NCBI GenBank assembly: GCA_963785155.1
Contig: CAWAUB010000002.1
Location: forward strand, 1 to 64,000
Direction: 5' to 3'
DNA length: 64,000 bases
Source: DASUSH01 sp963785155
GTDB taxonomy: Bacteria > Actinomycetota > Thermoleophilia > Solirubrobacterales > 70-9
Part shown: positions 16,766-25,590 of the stretch, piece by piece
Layout: each line of letters starts with the position of its first letter
Position numbering within the stretch: position 1 is the stretch's first letter
The notes under the pieces: model-generated
Database searches by the model: none
What the model was told of the DNA's origin: nothing
Seen by the model: the letters and a program-made list of their open reading frames with translations, nothing else
Made by a program: the position numbers and the translations under genes

Positions 16766-17854
16766 TCAGCGCTCGCCGCGAACCGCCAGAAACGCGCCCA
16801 CGACCTCAGGGTCGAACTGGGTGCCGGCGTTGGCCCGCAGCTCGGCGAGCGCCTCTTCCTCGGCCATCCCCTTGCGGTAGGGGCGGTCCGACACCATCGC
16901 GTGGAAGGCGTCGACGACGAAGACGATGCGGGCGCCGAGCGGGATCCGCTTGCCCTCGAGCCCGTCGGGGTAGCCGTCGCCGTCCCAGCGCTCGTGGTCG
17001 TGGCGGACGATCGGCACGGCGCCGGCAAGGAACGGGACGGGCGCGATGATCTGCGCGCCGACCTCGGCGTGGCGCTCGATCACGGTGCGCTCCTCGGGCG
17101 TCAGCGCGCCGGGCTTGGAGAGGATCGCGTCCGGCACGGCGATCTTGCCGATGTCGTGGAAGACCGCCCCATAGCGCAGGTCCTCGAGCTCCTCGGTGCT
17201 CATGCCCATCCGGCGGCCGACGGCGACGGCGAGGCCCGCGATCTCCTGGGCGTGGTTCGCCGTGTAGTCATCCTTCGCCTCGAGCGCGTTCGCGAGAGCC
17301 TCCGCCGTGCCCATGAAGGAGTCCTTCAGCCGCTCGATCAGCCGCTGGCGCTCCTCGAGTACCCAGAGCCGCTCGAGCGCGAGCGCGATCGATGTCGTTA
17401 CGGACTCCAGAAGCGCGCGCTCCGGTGGGGAGAACGGCTCGCGGTAGGTCCGCGCGACGCCGACGACGACCGCGCGGCCGGTCTCGAGGACGTGCCCGTG
17501 GAGCATCGCCGAGCGGGTGCCCGGCATCAGCGCCGTCTCGCCGTGGATCTCCTCGGCGCGGTCGGAGGAGAGCGCCTGCGAGCACCGCTTCTCGTCGAGC
17601 GCCGCGGCCACCGTTGCCGCGTCGGCGCCGACCGCGCCGATCACGTCGCGATCGCGGCGGCTCTCGCCGCAGTCGACGATGAAGGCGATCTCCGCCTCGT
17701 GAACCTCGCAGAGCTCCTCGGCGGCGGCCCGTCCCAGCCCGCGCGGCTCGCGCGCGGCGTTCACCAGGGCGATGATCTCGGCTCGTCGCGAGGCCTCGAT
17801 GAAGCGGTCGCGGATGTCGTCCTCGGCCGCCCGCGCCTCGTCGGTGGAGGTCAT
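16766..17854 (-). CDS. GAF-like plus HD-GYP domain protein
   Basis: Of 362 residues, about 25-170 resemble a GAF sensor and about 185-350 form an HD-GYP domain. The HD motif is HDIGK near residue 232, followed by IERHAEVG, RHDHERWDGDGYPDGL (the GYP block) and DAFHAMVSDRPYR. HD-GYP proteins hydrolyse cyclic di-GMP or other cyclic dinucleotides. ATG at 17854 is chosen because it lies one base after the stop of the upstream FIST gene; the open frame extends further into that gene but such a start is unlikely. The two genes should be cotranscribed. Confidence 0.9.
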   Translation of the reverse strand: MTSTDEARAAEDDIRDRFIEASRRAEIIALVNAAREPRGLGRAAAEELCEVHEAEIAFIVDCGESRRDRDVIGAVGADAATVAAALDEKRCSQALSSDRAEEIHGETALMPGTRSAMLHGHVLETGRAVVVGVARTYREPFSPPERALLESVTTSIALALERLWVLEERQRLIERLKDSFMGTAEALANALEAKDDYTANHAQEIAGLAVAVGRRMGMSTEELEDLRYGAVFHDIGKIAVPDAILSKPGALTPEERTVIERHAEVGAQIIAPVPFLAGAVPIVRHDHERWDGDGYPDGLEGKRIPLGARIVFVVDAFHAMVSDRPYRKGMAEEEALAELRANAGTQFDPEVVGAFLAVRGER

Positions 17855-17855
17855 G

Positions 17856-19019
17856 TCAGGCGAGGGTCGCGACGACGACGGCATGGTTTCGGTCTCCCTT
17901 CGCTCCACGTGCGCGCGCGACCTCGCCATAGGTGAAGGCCCCGGCGAGCGGCGGCACTGACTCGAAGGCCGAGTAGAGGGCGGAGGACTCGAGCCCGAGC
18001 GCACCGCCGATCGCGCCCTTGCGCCCGGCGCAGTCGAAGATGAGCGCGGCGGCCGGCGGCCGGCCCAGGTCCGCGACCGATTGCTGGACCGCGCGCGATG
18101 CCGCGGCGACGATGTCGGCCGGGCCCTGGTGGGTGAACTCGACCGCGGCGCCCGGGGGAAGGTGGGTCGCGCATGCGAGCGAGGTGCCCTCGCGCCAGCG
18201 GACGTGGCGCAGGCGGGTGTCGCCGTTCAGCTCCGGCTGGGCAAGCGGGTGGGTGACGGCGAGCGCCTCGAACTCTTCGTCCGAGAGCTCGACCCCGCCG
18301 TACCCGAGCGCCTCCAGGTAGACCTCGGTCGCCGGGCGGCCATCCAGTTCGGTCACCTTGAGGCCGTCGGAGCGTGTGACGATCGAGGGGGAGGCGATGG
18401 CCTCGCAGCCGTGCGCCGTCGCAAGGCCGACTCCGTTCGGCGCGGCGATCCCGATCGCGAGCACCGACTCGCGAATCGCCCTGCCGTCCACTAGTTGTCG
18501 CGGCTCCGGCCCTCCCGCGCCGCCCCCGGCCAGCGGCACCATGGGTCCGGCGACGTCATAGGCGCCCGCGACGGCGTCCGCCTGGTCGGAGCTGGGCGTG
18601 TCGAGCAGCAGGAGGAGCAGAGAGTTCGGCGATCCGTCGAGCGGCGCGAGAGCGTCGGCCGTCGCCTCACCCGCCGCGGTTCGGAGGTCGTCCGAGGCGT
18701 TCTCGCGCAGGCCGATTCCGGCCGTTATCGAGGAGCCCAAGGCGATCGCGGTGCAGCCCTCCTCGACGATCCCGTCGCGCCCGATCGTCCCCTTGCCGGT
18801 GATCCCGACCGCGGGGATGTCCCCCGCGGCGGCATCGATTTCCTCTGCGGCGGCCTGCGGATCGAGAGCGGACGTGAACGCGATGAGCAGCGATGTCTCC
18901 CCGCCCACTTCCGCGATCGCCGCCGAGACAGCCTGAGTCGCGGCATCGCCACCGCTTGCCGCGGCAGAGCCGGCAAATCCGGCGGTCACCCCTGCCTGGG
19001 TTCGCGCGCTCGAATCCAT
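17856..19019 (-). CDS. FIST domain sensory protein
   Basis: A 387-residue cytoplasmic protein with FIST_N and FIST_C domains: repeated glycine-rich segments such as GITGKGTIGRDGI and GPMVPLAGGGAGG in the N-terminal half, and a C-terminal part with LIFDCAGRKGAIG, GAFTYGEVARARG typical of FIST_C. FIST proteins are thought to bind small ligands and are often linked to signalling output domains. Here the output would be the adjoining HD-GYP protein. A ggagagggcaag segment before the ATG at 19019 provides a ribosome-binding site. It is divergent from the Crp/Fnr gene across 85 nt. Confidence 0.88.
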   Translation of the reverse strand: MDSSARTQAGVTAGFAGSAAASGGDAATQAVSAAIAEVGGETSLLIAFTSALDPQAAAEEIDAAAGDIPAVGITGKGTIGRDGIVEEGCTAIALGSSITAGIGLRENASDDLRTAAGEATADALAPLDGSPNSLLLLLLDTPSSDQADAVAGAYDVAGPMVPLAGGGAGGPEPRQLVDGRAIRESVLAIGIAAPNGVGLATAHGCEAIASPSIVTRSDGLKVTELDGRPATEVYLEALGYGGVELSDEEFEALAVTHPLAQPELNGDTRLRHVRWREGTSLACATHLPPGAAVEFTHQGPADIVAAASRAVQQSVADLGRPPAAALIFDCAGRKGAIGGALGLESSALYSAFESVPPLAGAFTYGEVARARGAKGDRNHAVVVATLA

Positions 19020-19104
19020 CTTGCCCTCTCCCTGGACGGATGTACTACTCCTAGCCAGGGGAGCATACGCGGCACGAGACCGCCCGTCGCGGGATACTCC
19101 AACC

Positions 19105-19794
19105 GTGGTAACCGAGGGCGCGACCCTAGAGCTGCTGCGCCGCGTCCCGCTTTTCTCTGAGCTCTCCGAGCAGGAGCTGAGCGGGATTGCGGACGTCGCG
19201 GTCCCGCGCTCCTTTCCCAAGGGCGTGCGGGTCTTCCATGAGGGCGACGGATCGGACGCCTGTTACATCGTCCGCACAGGCGACCTTCGCGTGACCCGCG
19301 AGCACCCCGACGGCCGCGCGATCGCGCTCGCGACGCTCGGCCCGGGAGACGTCTTCGGCGAGCTCGCGATGCTCGACGGTGAGCCACGCTCGGCAAGCGT
19401 GGAGGTGCTTTCGGAGTGCGAGCTGCTCGCGCTGCCCGCAGCCGACATGCGGCGGATGCTCGCCGTGGCGCCCGAGACGACGGTGAAGCTGGTGATCGCG
19501 CTCGTCCGCCGCCTGCGGGAGGCGAATGAGCGGATCTCCCGCCAGTCGTTCCAGACCGTGCCGAGCCGGGTCGCCGGCGTGCTCTCCCAGCTGATCGCGG
19601 AAGAGGCGCCGCTCGAGGCTCGCGACGGGGTGACGATCCAGATGACCCAGGCGGACCTCGCCCAACTCGCCGGCACGTCGCGCGAGTCGGTCAGCCGTTT
19701 CCTTGCGACGCTCGAGCGAGCGGGAGTCGTTCGAGTCGGCCGCGGCCGCGTGACCGTGCTCGAGCCGCGCCGCCTCCGCGGCTACATCTTCTAG
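19105..19794 (+). CDS. Crp/Fnr family transcriptional regulator
   Basis: The 229-residue protein has an N-terminal cyclic-nucleotide-binding fold (about residues 5-125, with the GPGDVFGELAMLDGEPRSAS phosphate-binding cassette) and a C-terminal winged helix with QADLAQLAGTSRESVSRFLATLE as recognition helix region near residues 178-200. The RSAS in place of the Arg-Thr/Ser-Ala of Crp is compatible with ligand binding but does not prove cAMP. The GTG at 19105 is chosen because the fold begins just after it. It faces the FIST/HD-GYP operon, which it may control. Confidence 0.92.
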   Translation: MVTEGATLELLRRVPLFSELSEQELSGIADVAVPRSFPKGVRVFHEGDGSDACYIVRTGDLRVTREHPDGRAIALATLGPGDVFGELAMLDGEPRSASVEVLSECELLALPAADMRRMLAVAPETTVKLVIALVRRLREANERISRQSFQTVPSRVAGVLSQLIAEEAPLEARDGVTIQMTQADLAQLAGTSRESVSRFLATLERAGVVRVGRGRVTVLEPRRLRGYIF

Positions 19795-19803
19795 GGGACG
19801 CCC

Positions 19804-20478
19804 GTGGCGAGAGATCCATCCGCCCAGCGCGAGCGGATGGTCGATCGTCAGCTCCGTCGGCGGGGGATCTCCGACGAGCGCGTGCTGGCCGCGATGGCGG
19901 CGGTGCCACGGGAGCGCTTCGTGCCCGAATCTCAGCAGCGACGCGCCTACTACGACGGCGCGCTCTCGATCGGCCACGGGCAGACCATCTCCCAGCCGTG
20001 GATCGTCGCCGCGATCGCCCAGGCGCTTGAGCTCTCCGGCGAGGAGCTCGTCCTCGACGTGGGCAGCGGCTCCGGCTACTCGACCGCGGTGGCGGCCGCC
20101 CTCGCCCGGCAGGTGATCGGCGTGGAACGCGTGCCGGAGCTCGCGGATCGCTCCCGGGAGACGCTCGCCGAGCTTGGGATCGAGAACGCCGAGATCGTCA
20201 CCGCCGACGGCAGCGAGGGGCTGCCCGATCGCGCTCCCTTCGACGCGATCGCGGTCCACGCCACGGCCCCGGCGCCACCCCCCGAGTTGCTCAACCAACT
20301 ACGCGTCGGCGGCCGGCTCGTCGTCCCCGTGGCGAGCCGGCGGGCGGACATGCTGACCGCCTTCCGGCGGACGAGCAAGGAGGCCGACCCGGCCACGGGG
20401 GCCGGATTCGTGGCCTCCTCGCTCGGCGCGACACGGTTCGTGCCGCTGCTTGGCCGCGCGGGGTTCGAGGGCGGCTAG
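19804..20478 (+). CDS. pcm: Protein-L-isoaspartate O-methyltransferase
   Basis: A 224-residue class I methyltransferase. VPRERFVPE, the substrate-side block GHGQTISQPWIVA and the SAM motif VLDVGSGSGYSTAVAAAL near residues 82-98 are specific to PCMT. The enzyme methylates isoaspartyl residues in aged proteins to start their repair. The GTG at 19804 lies 9 nt after the regulator stop, so the two could share a transcript. Its stop overlaps by 4 nt the end of the convergent CocE gene. Confidence 0.92.
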   Translation: MARDPSAQRERMVDRQLRRRGISDERVLAAMAAVPRERFVPESQQRRAYYDGALSIGHGQTISQPWIVAAIAQALELSGEELVLDVGSGSGYSTAVAAALARQVIGVERVPELADRSRETLAELGIENAEIVTADGSEGLPDRAPFDAIAVHATAPAPPPELLNQLRVGGRLVVPVASRRADMLTAFRRTSKEADPATGAGFVASSLGATRFVPLLGRAGFEGG

Positions 20479-22669
20479 GCCGTCGAGTGCCCGGCCCTTG
20501 CGAAGTAGCGGTGCAGGGCCGCCGGGTGCCGGATCAGCCGATTCGAGGCGGCCGCGACGAAGCTCACGCGACCGTCCTCGAGTCCGAAGATCCGCCCCCG
20601 CCCTGGCCGGCGAGAACGAGCGAGCTGGCCAGGCGGGCGTTCTCCGGAAAGCGCTTGCGCAGGCGCCGGGCCTTCGCTCCGACTCCGATCCCCCGGACCC
20701 GATGGCCCCGCGCCGTGCTGGCGACGAGCGCAGCGCGCGCCTTGCCCCCGCGGCGAGGAAAGACCACGCTGGCCTGCGCGTCCGAGCCGCGAACGCAGTA
20801 ATCGAGCTCGCGCCGGCGGCTCTCGACCGGCTTGACCTTCTTGCGTGAGAACGATCGCCGGGCCTTCCCGAGCCGGAGCTTCGCGATCGAGTTGCGGCCG
20901 ACGTGCGCGCGGCCTCGCAGGCAGCTCTGCTGCTCCGATTTCGGCGCCACCGCCGGGCAAGGAGCGGCCTCCAGCGCCGCGCAGATGTCGGAGCCCGGGA
21001 GCACGGGGAACTGCAGGCGCGCTCCGTCGGCCCCACCGACCGCGAGCGAGTTGACGCCCGGGACGCTCGGCTGGAAGGAGGCGGGTGTCCCGGCGAGCGT
21101 CAGCCGGATCCGGTGCCGCTGCTCGAAGCGGTTTCCGATCGGCCAGAACTCGACGAAGTAGTCGCGCGCGGTCCCGGGCGGCACGTCGTGCTTCGCCGAG
21201 AGGTCGTTGAAGGGCTGGACGATCTCGCCGCTCGCCGGATCGGTGAGCGAGCGCGAGCGGTCGATCTCCGTGAAGGTCGAGCGCAGCCGGCCCGCCGCGA
21301 CCGGGTGGCTCTCGCCGTCGGGGGCGACGTCGGAGAGCACGGCGACGATGTCGGTCTCCGGCGAGGTGCTCGAGAGCCGCACCTGGAATGAGGCAGGGCC
21401 GACCGAGACCACGGGCGTCGCGAGCTCCTCGGTCGTATAGGTGAGGGAGTCCGCCTCCGAGAGGTTGGTCGACTGGGTCGACGTCACGGTCGCGGTGGTG
21501 TAGGGGTCGGTCGCGAACGTGTTCGACGGCACCGTCGGCTCGGACTGGGTCACCTGCTCGGCGTCGGGCTCGAGCCCGAGCGAGCCGTCGTTCAGCGAAT
21601 CCGAGGAACCGCTGCGCTCGGCGCTCAGGTGCAGGGCCCGCCACGCGGTCCCCGGCACGGGCCAGTCACTCGCCTCGACCCGCGTCCACTCACCGCCGGT
21701 GAGCTTCTCGTGGCTGCCGTGGCCGACGTAGAGCTCGACGGGAGGCTCCTCCTCGACCCCGTTGTCGACACCGAGCAGATAGTGCTCGAACCATCGCTCC
21801 ATCTGCGGAAAAACCCCGCCCGATCCGCCGGCGGCGCCGTCGTGCGCGCCGATCACGAGCAGGTGGCTGCCCTTCTCGCGCGAGGCCTGGAAGGTCTGGA
21901 ACGGACCACGCGACTCGACGTCGTAGAAGCCGGTGGCGGCGAGGATCGGTACGTCGGGCGGGCCGTTCGGCCCCGGGAAGGTGCGCTCCTGCCAGAACGC
22001 GTCCTCGGTCGTGTGCGCGGTGAAGGCCTGGAGCGCGTTGATGACACCGCCCTGCGCCTCGATCGCCTCGAGCGTGGTCTGCGGGTCGTCGCCGAACCGC
22101 CCGGGCAGGTTGGTGAAGAACGCGCTGGCGATCGCCGTCGTGACGACCGCCGCCGGCGCCAGGTTCGGCATGCCGCCGATGAAGATCAGGTCGCGGTAGG
22201 TCGAGCTGGTTCCCGCGAGCAGCGCGGCGGTCTCGACGCACGGGAGCGAGGTCTGCCTCAACGCGTAGTAGGCCGCGATCGCGCTCGCCGAGAACCCGTA
22301 GAGCCCGATCTTCCCCGAGCTCCAGGGCTGGTCACAGAGGAAGCGCAGGCTCTCCGCGATATCCGCCTGTTCGCGCGGGCCCATGATGTCCCAGGCGCCG
22401 CCGCTGCGGCCCGTGCCGCGGGCGTGGACCTGGACGTAGTTGAACTTCGGCCCGACCGGTGGCCCGCCCGGCCCCTGGCCGTAGGGGCTGTACTCGACGA
22501 CCAGCGGTCGTGGGACGAGCGGCGCTTCGCCGGAGACCGTGCCGTGCAGTGTGATTCCGTCGGAGGCCTCGAAGGCGATCTCCTCGACGGCCTGCTCCGC
22601 GGAGGCAGGCGCGGCCGCCGCAAGCGCGGCGAGCGCTACCGCCAGCGTGGCTGCCGCTCGACGTCTCAT
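20475..22669 (-). CDS. Secreted CocE/X-Pro dipeptidyl-peptidase-like hydrolase with C-terminal extra domain (one frame slip)
   Basis: After a signal peptide (AVALAALAAAAPASA) comes an alpha/beta hydrolase with nucleophile elbow IGLYGFSASAIA near residue 123, VQVHARGTGRSGG before it, and the catalytic acid/His region DVPILAATGFYDVE and LVIGAHDGAAG. The jelly-roll C-terminal domain of the CocE/NonD family follows (TYTTEELATPVVSVG, EIDRSRS). A further 150 or so residues, rich in Lys/Arg with four Cys, do not belong to that family. A frame slip in the C-rich run near 20590-20600 moves the last 40 residues (RIFGLEDGRVSFVAA onward) to another frame. The start overlaps the SDR stop by 4 nt. Confidence 0.88.
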
Positions 22670-23541
22670 TGAACGCCGGCCGGCTCCTCTTCGGGCTGCG
22701 GGGTGGTCAGCGGCGCGTTCTCCTCGCGGGCGATCTCGAGCGCCGAGCGCAGGCCCTGCTGCGCGCCGACGTCGACGATCGGCTGCACGAACATGCGCAG
22801 CGGCAGCAGCGGCTTGGCGGTCGCCGGAGCCACGACGCGGCGCGAACGCCGCGCGATGCCTCGCTCGAGCGCGTCGATCCCGACCTTGAGCGGAGCAACC
22901 CGCAGGAACCGGGAGACGCCGCCCGAGGTGAGCTTCTTTGCGGCCTCGGTGCCGAACCCTCGGCTCGTCATGTCGGTGTCGAGCTCGGCGAAGTAGCCGA
23001 CGCCTACTCGCGCGCCGGTGGGCTTCAACTCGATCCGCAGCGAGTTCCCGATCGCTTCGACTCCGGCCTTCGACGCGCTGTAGGCGCCCATCAGCGGCAG
23101 GTGGATCGCCGCTCCGACCGAGGCGATCGGCAGCGCGTAGCCGTTCTCGTGGCTGATGTGCGGGCCGGCGGCACGCAGCGTGTAGTAGACGCCGAGGACA
23201 TTGACCTGGATCGTCCGCTCCATCACCGCAGGGTCGCCGCCGATGATCGGCAGCTGGGCCGCGATGCCGGCGTTGGCGACGACAACGTCGAGTCCGCCGA
23301 GCGCCTCGACGGCGCCCTCGGTCGCCTCCTCGACCTCCTCTCTCGATGCGACGTTGCAGCGAGCCCAGTAGGCGTCTCCGCACCGCGCCGCGACGTCGGC
23401 GAGGAGCTCCTCCTCGAGGCCGACCACGGCGACGCGCGCGCCGCGCGAGTGCAGGCGCTCGGCGAGGGCCGCGCCGATCCCGCGGGCGGCGCCGGTGATC
23501 AGGACGCGGCGGCCTTCGAGTGACGGATTCGATCTTGGCAT
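22666..23541 (-). CDS. Short-chain dehydrogenase/reductase
   Basis: A 291-residue classical SDR: LITGAARGIGAALAERL near residue 14 binds NAD(P), VVVANAGIAAQ is the NAG motif, and the catalytic Ser and Tyr-x3-Lys are in IASVGAAIHLP and YSASKAG near residues 142 and 156. An extra C-terminal tail of about 40 acidic, Pro-rich residues follows. Substrate unknown. An AAAGGA ribosome-binding site precedes the ATG. The gene lies between the TetR regulator and the CocE hydrolase in the same direction, and is probably controlled by that regulator. Confidence 0.9.
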   Translation of the reverse strand: MPRSNPSLEGRRVLITGAARGIGAALAERLHSRGARVAVVGLEEELLADVAARCGDAYWARCNVASREEVEEATEGAVEALGGLDVVVANAGIAAQLPIIGGDPAVMERTIQVNVLGVYYTLRAAGPHISHENGYALPIASVGAAIHLPLMGAYSASKAGVEAIGNSLRIELKPTGARVGVGYFAELDTDMTSRGFGTEAAKKLTSGGVSRFLRVAPLKVGIDALERGIARRSRRVVAPATAKPLLPLRMFVQPIVDVGAQQGLRSALEIAREENAPLTTPQPEEEPAGVQ

Positions 23542-23565
23542 GGGGTCCTTTCGGGTTCTGGCTGG

Positions 23566-24195
23566 TCAGGAAGAGGTGTCGAGCCCGCTCGCGGTGAGCA
23601 TCGACTCGATCTGGCGCATCAGGGGTTGGTGAAGCTCGGGGAGGCGCTCAGTCCGGCCGGCGCTGATCCAGTTCGTGACCAGTCCGATCACGGCGGCGAC
23701 GACCATCTCGCAGGTAAAGCGCTGCTCTTCGCTGCGCGCGTTCGTCCAGGTGACGACCTGGTCGACGAAGCGCCGCTGGACCTCGACCCGGCGGGCGAGC
23801 GCGGCGTCGCCGGCGGCGTAGACCTCGATCAGGAAGGTCCGCGCGACCGCCGGCTCGGCGGCGAGGGTGCCCAGGTAGCGCTCGAGCACGTGGTCGAGCA
23901 GGGCGGCCCCGCCGGAGGGTGTGGCGCCCCCGCCCATCGCGGCGAGCACGAGCGCCGCGGCCGCGTCGTAGGACGCGAGGAAGCACTCCTCCTTGTTGGC
24001 GAAATGCTCGTAGAAGGTCTCGCGGGAGACGCGGGCGCGCTTCAGGACCTCCGAGACAGGGGTCGAGGCGTACCCGTTCTCGGCCACCGCCTCCGCCATC
24101 GCCCGCAGCATCCGCGAGCGCTGCGAGTCCTCGACCTCCTCACGGGTGAGGCCATGGCGCCCGTGCGGGAGCCGCTCGGCTGTGATCCCCCTCAT
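23566..24195 (-). CDS. TetR family transcriptional regulator
   Basis: A 209-residue regulator. The N-terminal helix-turn-helix covers about residues 28-72, with VSEVLKRARVSRETFYEHFANKEE as the TetR signature; the C-terminal helices form the ligand domain. The ATG at 24195 is preceded on its strand by TACGCT at 6 nt, so it may be leaderless. A perfect inverted repeat lies in the divergent region to the ASCH gene and overlaps that box. The SDR and CocE genes lie immediately downstream and are the likely targets besides the regulator itself. Confidence 0.92.
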   Translation of the reverse strand: MRGITAERLPHGRHGLTREEVEDSQRSRMLRAMAEAVAENGYASTPVSEVLKRARVSRETFYEHFANKEECFLASYDAAAALVLAAMGGGATPSGGAALLDHVLERYLGTLAAEPAVARTFLIEVYAAGDAALARRVEVQRRFVDQVVTWTNARSEEQRFTCEMVVAAVIGLVTNWISAGRTERLPELHQPLMRQIESMLTASGLDTSS

Positions 24196-24201
24196 GCGAT
24201 C

Positions 24202-24218
24202 AGCGTACAAAGGTGTAC
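24202..24218 (-). promoter_or_regulatory. Inverted repeat gtaca-aagg-tgtac overlapping TetR -10 box
   Basis: The sequence at 24205-24218 is a perfect 5+4+5 inverted repeat. The TACGCT box of the tetR-like gene (24202-24207, minus strand) overlaps its left arm. A TetR dimer bound here would block its own transcription, and the site also lies upstream of the ASCH gene. Operator function is inferred from position and symmetry. Confidence 0.55.
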
Positions 24219-24244
24219 ACAGATCATGCGCCGGTTCCGGCAGG

Positions 24245-24250
24245 TAGTCT
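24245..24250 (+). promoter_or_regulatory. TAGTCT -10 box before ASCH gene
   Basis: TAGTCT ends 8 nt before the ATG at 24259 with no Shine-Dalgarno sequence. An out-of-frame ATG at 24255 lies between. Confidence 0.45.
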
Positions 24251-24258
24251 CGCCATGC

Positions 24259-24663
24259 ATGGACGGGGCGACCTACGCGCTCAACTTCTACTCGGCTGTC
24301 TTCATCGATCAGCTCAAGCGCGGCCGCAAGACCGCGACGATCCGCCTGGGCGACAAGTCGCGGAAGTACAAGCGAGGCCAGATCGTCTGGATCACGGTCG
24401 GCTACCGGCACAGCCCGCGGGAGAAGATCTTCGACGCGGTGATCGACGACGTCGAGGTGAAGAAGATCAGCGAGCTCTCGCCGCGCGACATCGAGCACGA
24501 CAACCCCGAGCACCGGCGGCCGGAGGAGACGATGCAGTTCCTCGAGACGATCTACGGCAGGCCGATCTCCGAGGACGACGTGGTCACGGTGATCCGCTTC
24601 TCACAGATCGTCCACCACCAGGCGCCCCACGTCGGCAACGGCGAGCCGCCTCGCCGGAATTAA
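24259..24663 (+). CDS. ASCH domain protein
   Basis: A 134-residue protein with the ASCH/PUA-like fold: LNFYSAVFIDQLKRGRKTATIRLGDKSRKY near the N terminus contains the G-x-K-T-x-T-x-R pattern of ASCH domains, followed by the GQIVWITVGYR strand. ASCH domains bind RNA or modified nucleosides and some members hydrolyse acylated cytidine. The biological target here is unknown. The gene is divergent from the TetR regulator and followed by a strong hairpin. Confidence 0.8.
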   Translation: MDGATYALNFYSAVFIDQLKRGRKTATIRLGDKSRKYKRGQIVWITVGYRHSPREKIFDAVIDDVEVKKISELSPRDIEHDNPEHRRPEETMQFLETIYGRPISEDDVVTVIRFSQIVHHQAPHVGNGEPPRRN

Positions 24664-24664
24664 T

Positions 24665-24691
24665 CCGGCCGGATGCTTCCGCTCCGGCCGG
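24665..24691 (+). terminator. Strong hairpin after ASCH gene
   Basis: ccggccgga and tccggccgg (24665-24673 and 24683-24691) form a perfect 9-bp stem around a 9-nt loop, immediately after the ASCH stop. There is no T-run, so it is a hairpin-type end or an mRNA-stabilising structure rather than a classic intrinsic terminator. Confidence 0.5.
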
Positions 24692-24701
24692 GCCTAGGTA
24701 G

Positions 24702-25184
24702 ATGGCCGAGTATCGCTTCCTCACCACCTGGCTGATCGAGGCCGAGCGTGAGCGGGTCTGGGACGCGATTTATGACTCGGACCGCTGGCCCGAGTGGTGG
24801 CGCGGGGTCGAGGAGGCCGAGCGGCTCGCCGACGGCGACGAGGACGGCATCGGCCAGGTCGGCCGCTACCTGTGGCGCTCGCGACTGCCCTATCCCGTTC
24901 GCTTCGAGGTGACGACGACGCGGGTCGATCGTCCGCGCCTGCTCGAGGGCGACGCCGTCGGCGAGCTCGCCGGCATCGGGCGGTGGCGCCTCTTCGAGCA
25001 GGCGGGCCCCCCTCCGGTCACGGCCGTTCTCTATGAGTGGAACGTCGCGACGACCAAGGCCTGGATGAACCTGCTCGCACCGATCGCCAAGCCGATCTTC
25101 CAATGGAATCACGACTGGGTGATGGGCAACGGCGGCGAGGGCCTCGCAAAGCTGCTCGGCGCACGCCTGCTCGCGACCGACTGA
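24702..25184 (+). CDS. SRPBCC (START-like) family protein
   Basis: A 160-residue polyketide-cyclase/dehydrase-type START fold. The opening EYRFLTTWLIEAERERVWDAI and the tryptophan-rich DSDRWPEWWRGVEE are typical of SRPBCC proteins, as is the C-terminal amphipathic helix with Trp/Asn (FQWNHDWVMGNGGEGLAKLL). Such proteins bind hydrophobic ligands. No function can be assigned. The gene stands between the ASCH hairpin and the groESL control region and ends just before the CIRCE element. Confidence 0.85.
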   Translation: MAEYRFLTTWLIEAERERVWDAIYDSDRWPEWWRGVEEAERLADGDEDGIGQVGRYLWRSRLPYPVRFEVTTTRVDRPRLLEGDAVGELAGIGRWRLFEQAGPPPVTAVLYEWNVATTKAWMNLLAPIAKPIFQWNHDWVMGNGGEGLAKLLGARLLATD

Positions 25185-25208
25185 GTCACGCCTCCGACCA
25201 GCGCGGGT

Positions 25209-25235
25209 TTGGCACTCTCCCCGCTAGAGTGCCAA
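25209..25235. promoter_or_regulatory. CIRCE operator (HrcA site)
   Basis: ttggcactc-N9-gagtgccaa is a perfect 9+9+9 inverted repeat matching the CIRCE consensus TTAGCACTC-N9-GAGTGCTAA except for one symmetrical base change per arm. It lies 48 nt before groES. The heat-shock repressor HrcA binds CIRCE in many bacteria. A TAGAGT box overlaps its right arm, so binding would cover the promoter. Confidence 0.95.
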
Positions 25236-25283
25236 GCGATCTTTACGCGTACCAACCACCGATTCGGACGGAGGAACTGACGA

Positions 25284-25574
25284 ATGAAGCTGAAGCCCCT
25301 AGGAGATCGTCTCATCGTGCAGGCGGTCGAGGAGGAGGAGACCACCGCCAGCGGCCTGGTCCTACCCGACACCGCGAAGGAAAAGCCCCAGAAGGGCAAG
25401 GTCATCGCGGTCGGCGAGGGCAACTGGGACGAGGACGGCGAAAAGCGGATCCCGCTTGACGTCGCCGAGGGCGACGAGGTCCTCTACAGCAAGTACGGCG
25501 GCACCGAGATCAAGGTCGACGGAGACGATTTGCTCGTTTTGCGCGAGTCGGACGTCCTGGCCAAGGTCCAGTAA
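25284..25574 (+). CDS. groES: Co-chaperonin GroES
   Basis: A 96-residue Cpn10. The signature LKPLGDRLIVQAVEEEETTASG, the mobile-loop region GLVLPDTAKEKPQ and the end YGGTEIKVDGDDLLVLRESDVLA are all conserved. It caps the GroEL cavity during ATP-driven protein folding. A ggaggaac ribosome-binding site precedes the ATG. The gene is the first of a groES-groEL operon under a CIRCE element, so heat-shock control by HrcA is expected. Confidence 0.97.
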   Translation: MKLKPLGDRLIVQAVEEEETTASGLVLPDTAKEKPQKGKVIAVGEGNWDEDGEKRIPLDVAEGDEVLYSKYGGTEIKVDGDDLLVLRESDVLAKVQ

Positions 25575-25590
25575 AGAATCTGAAACCGCG

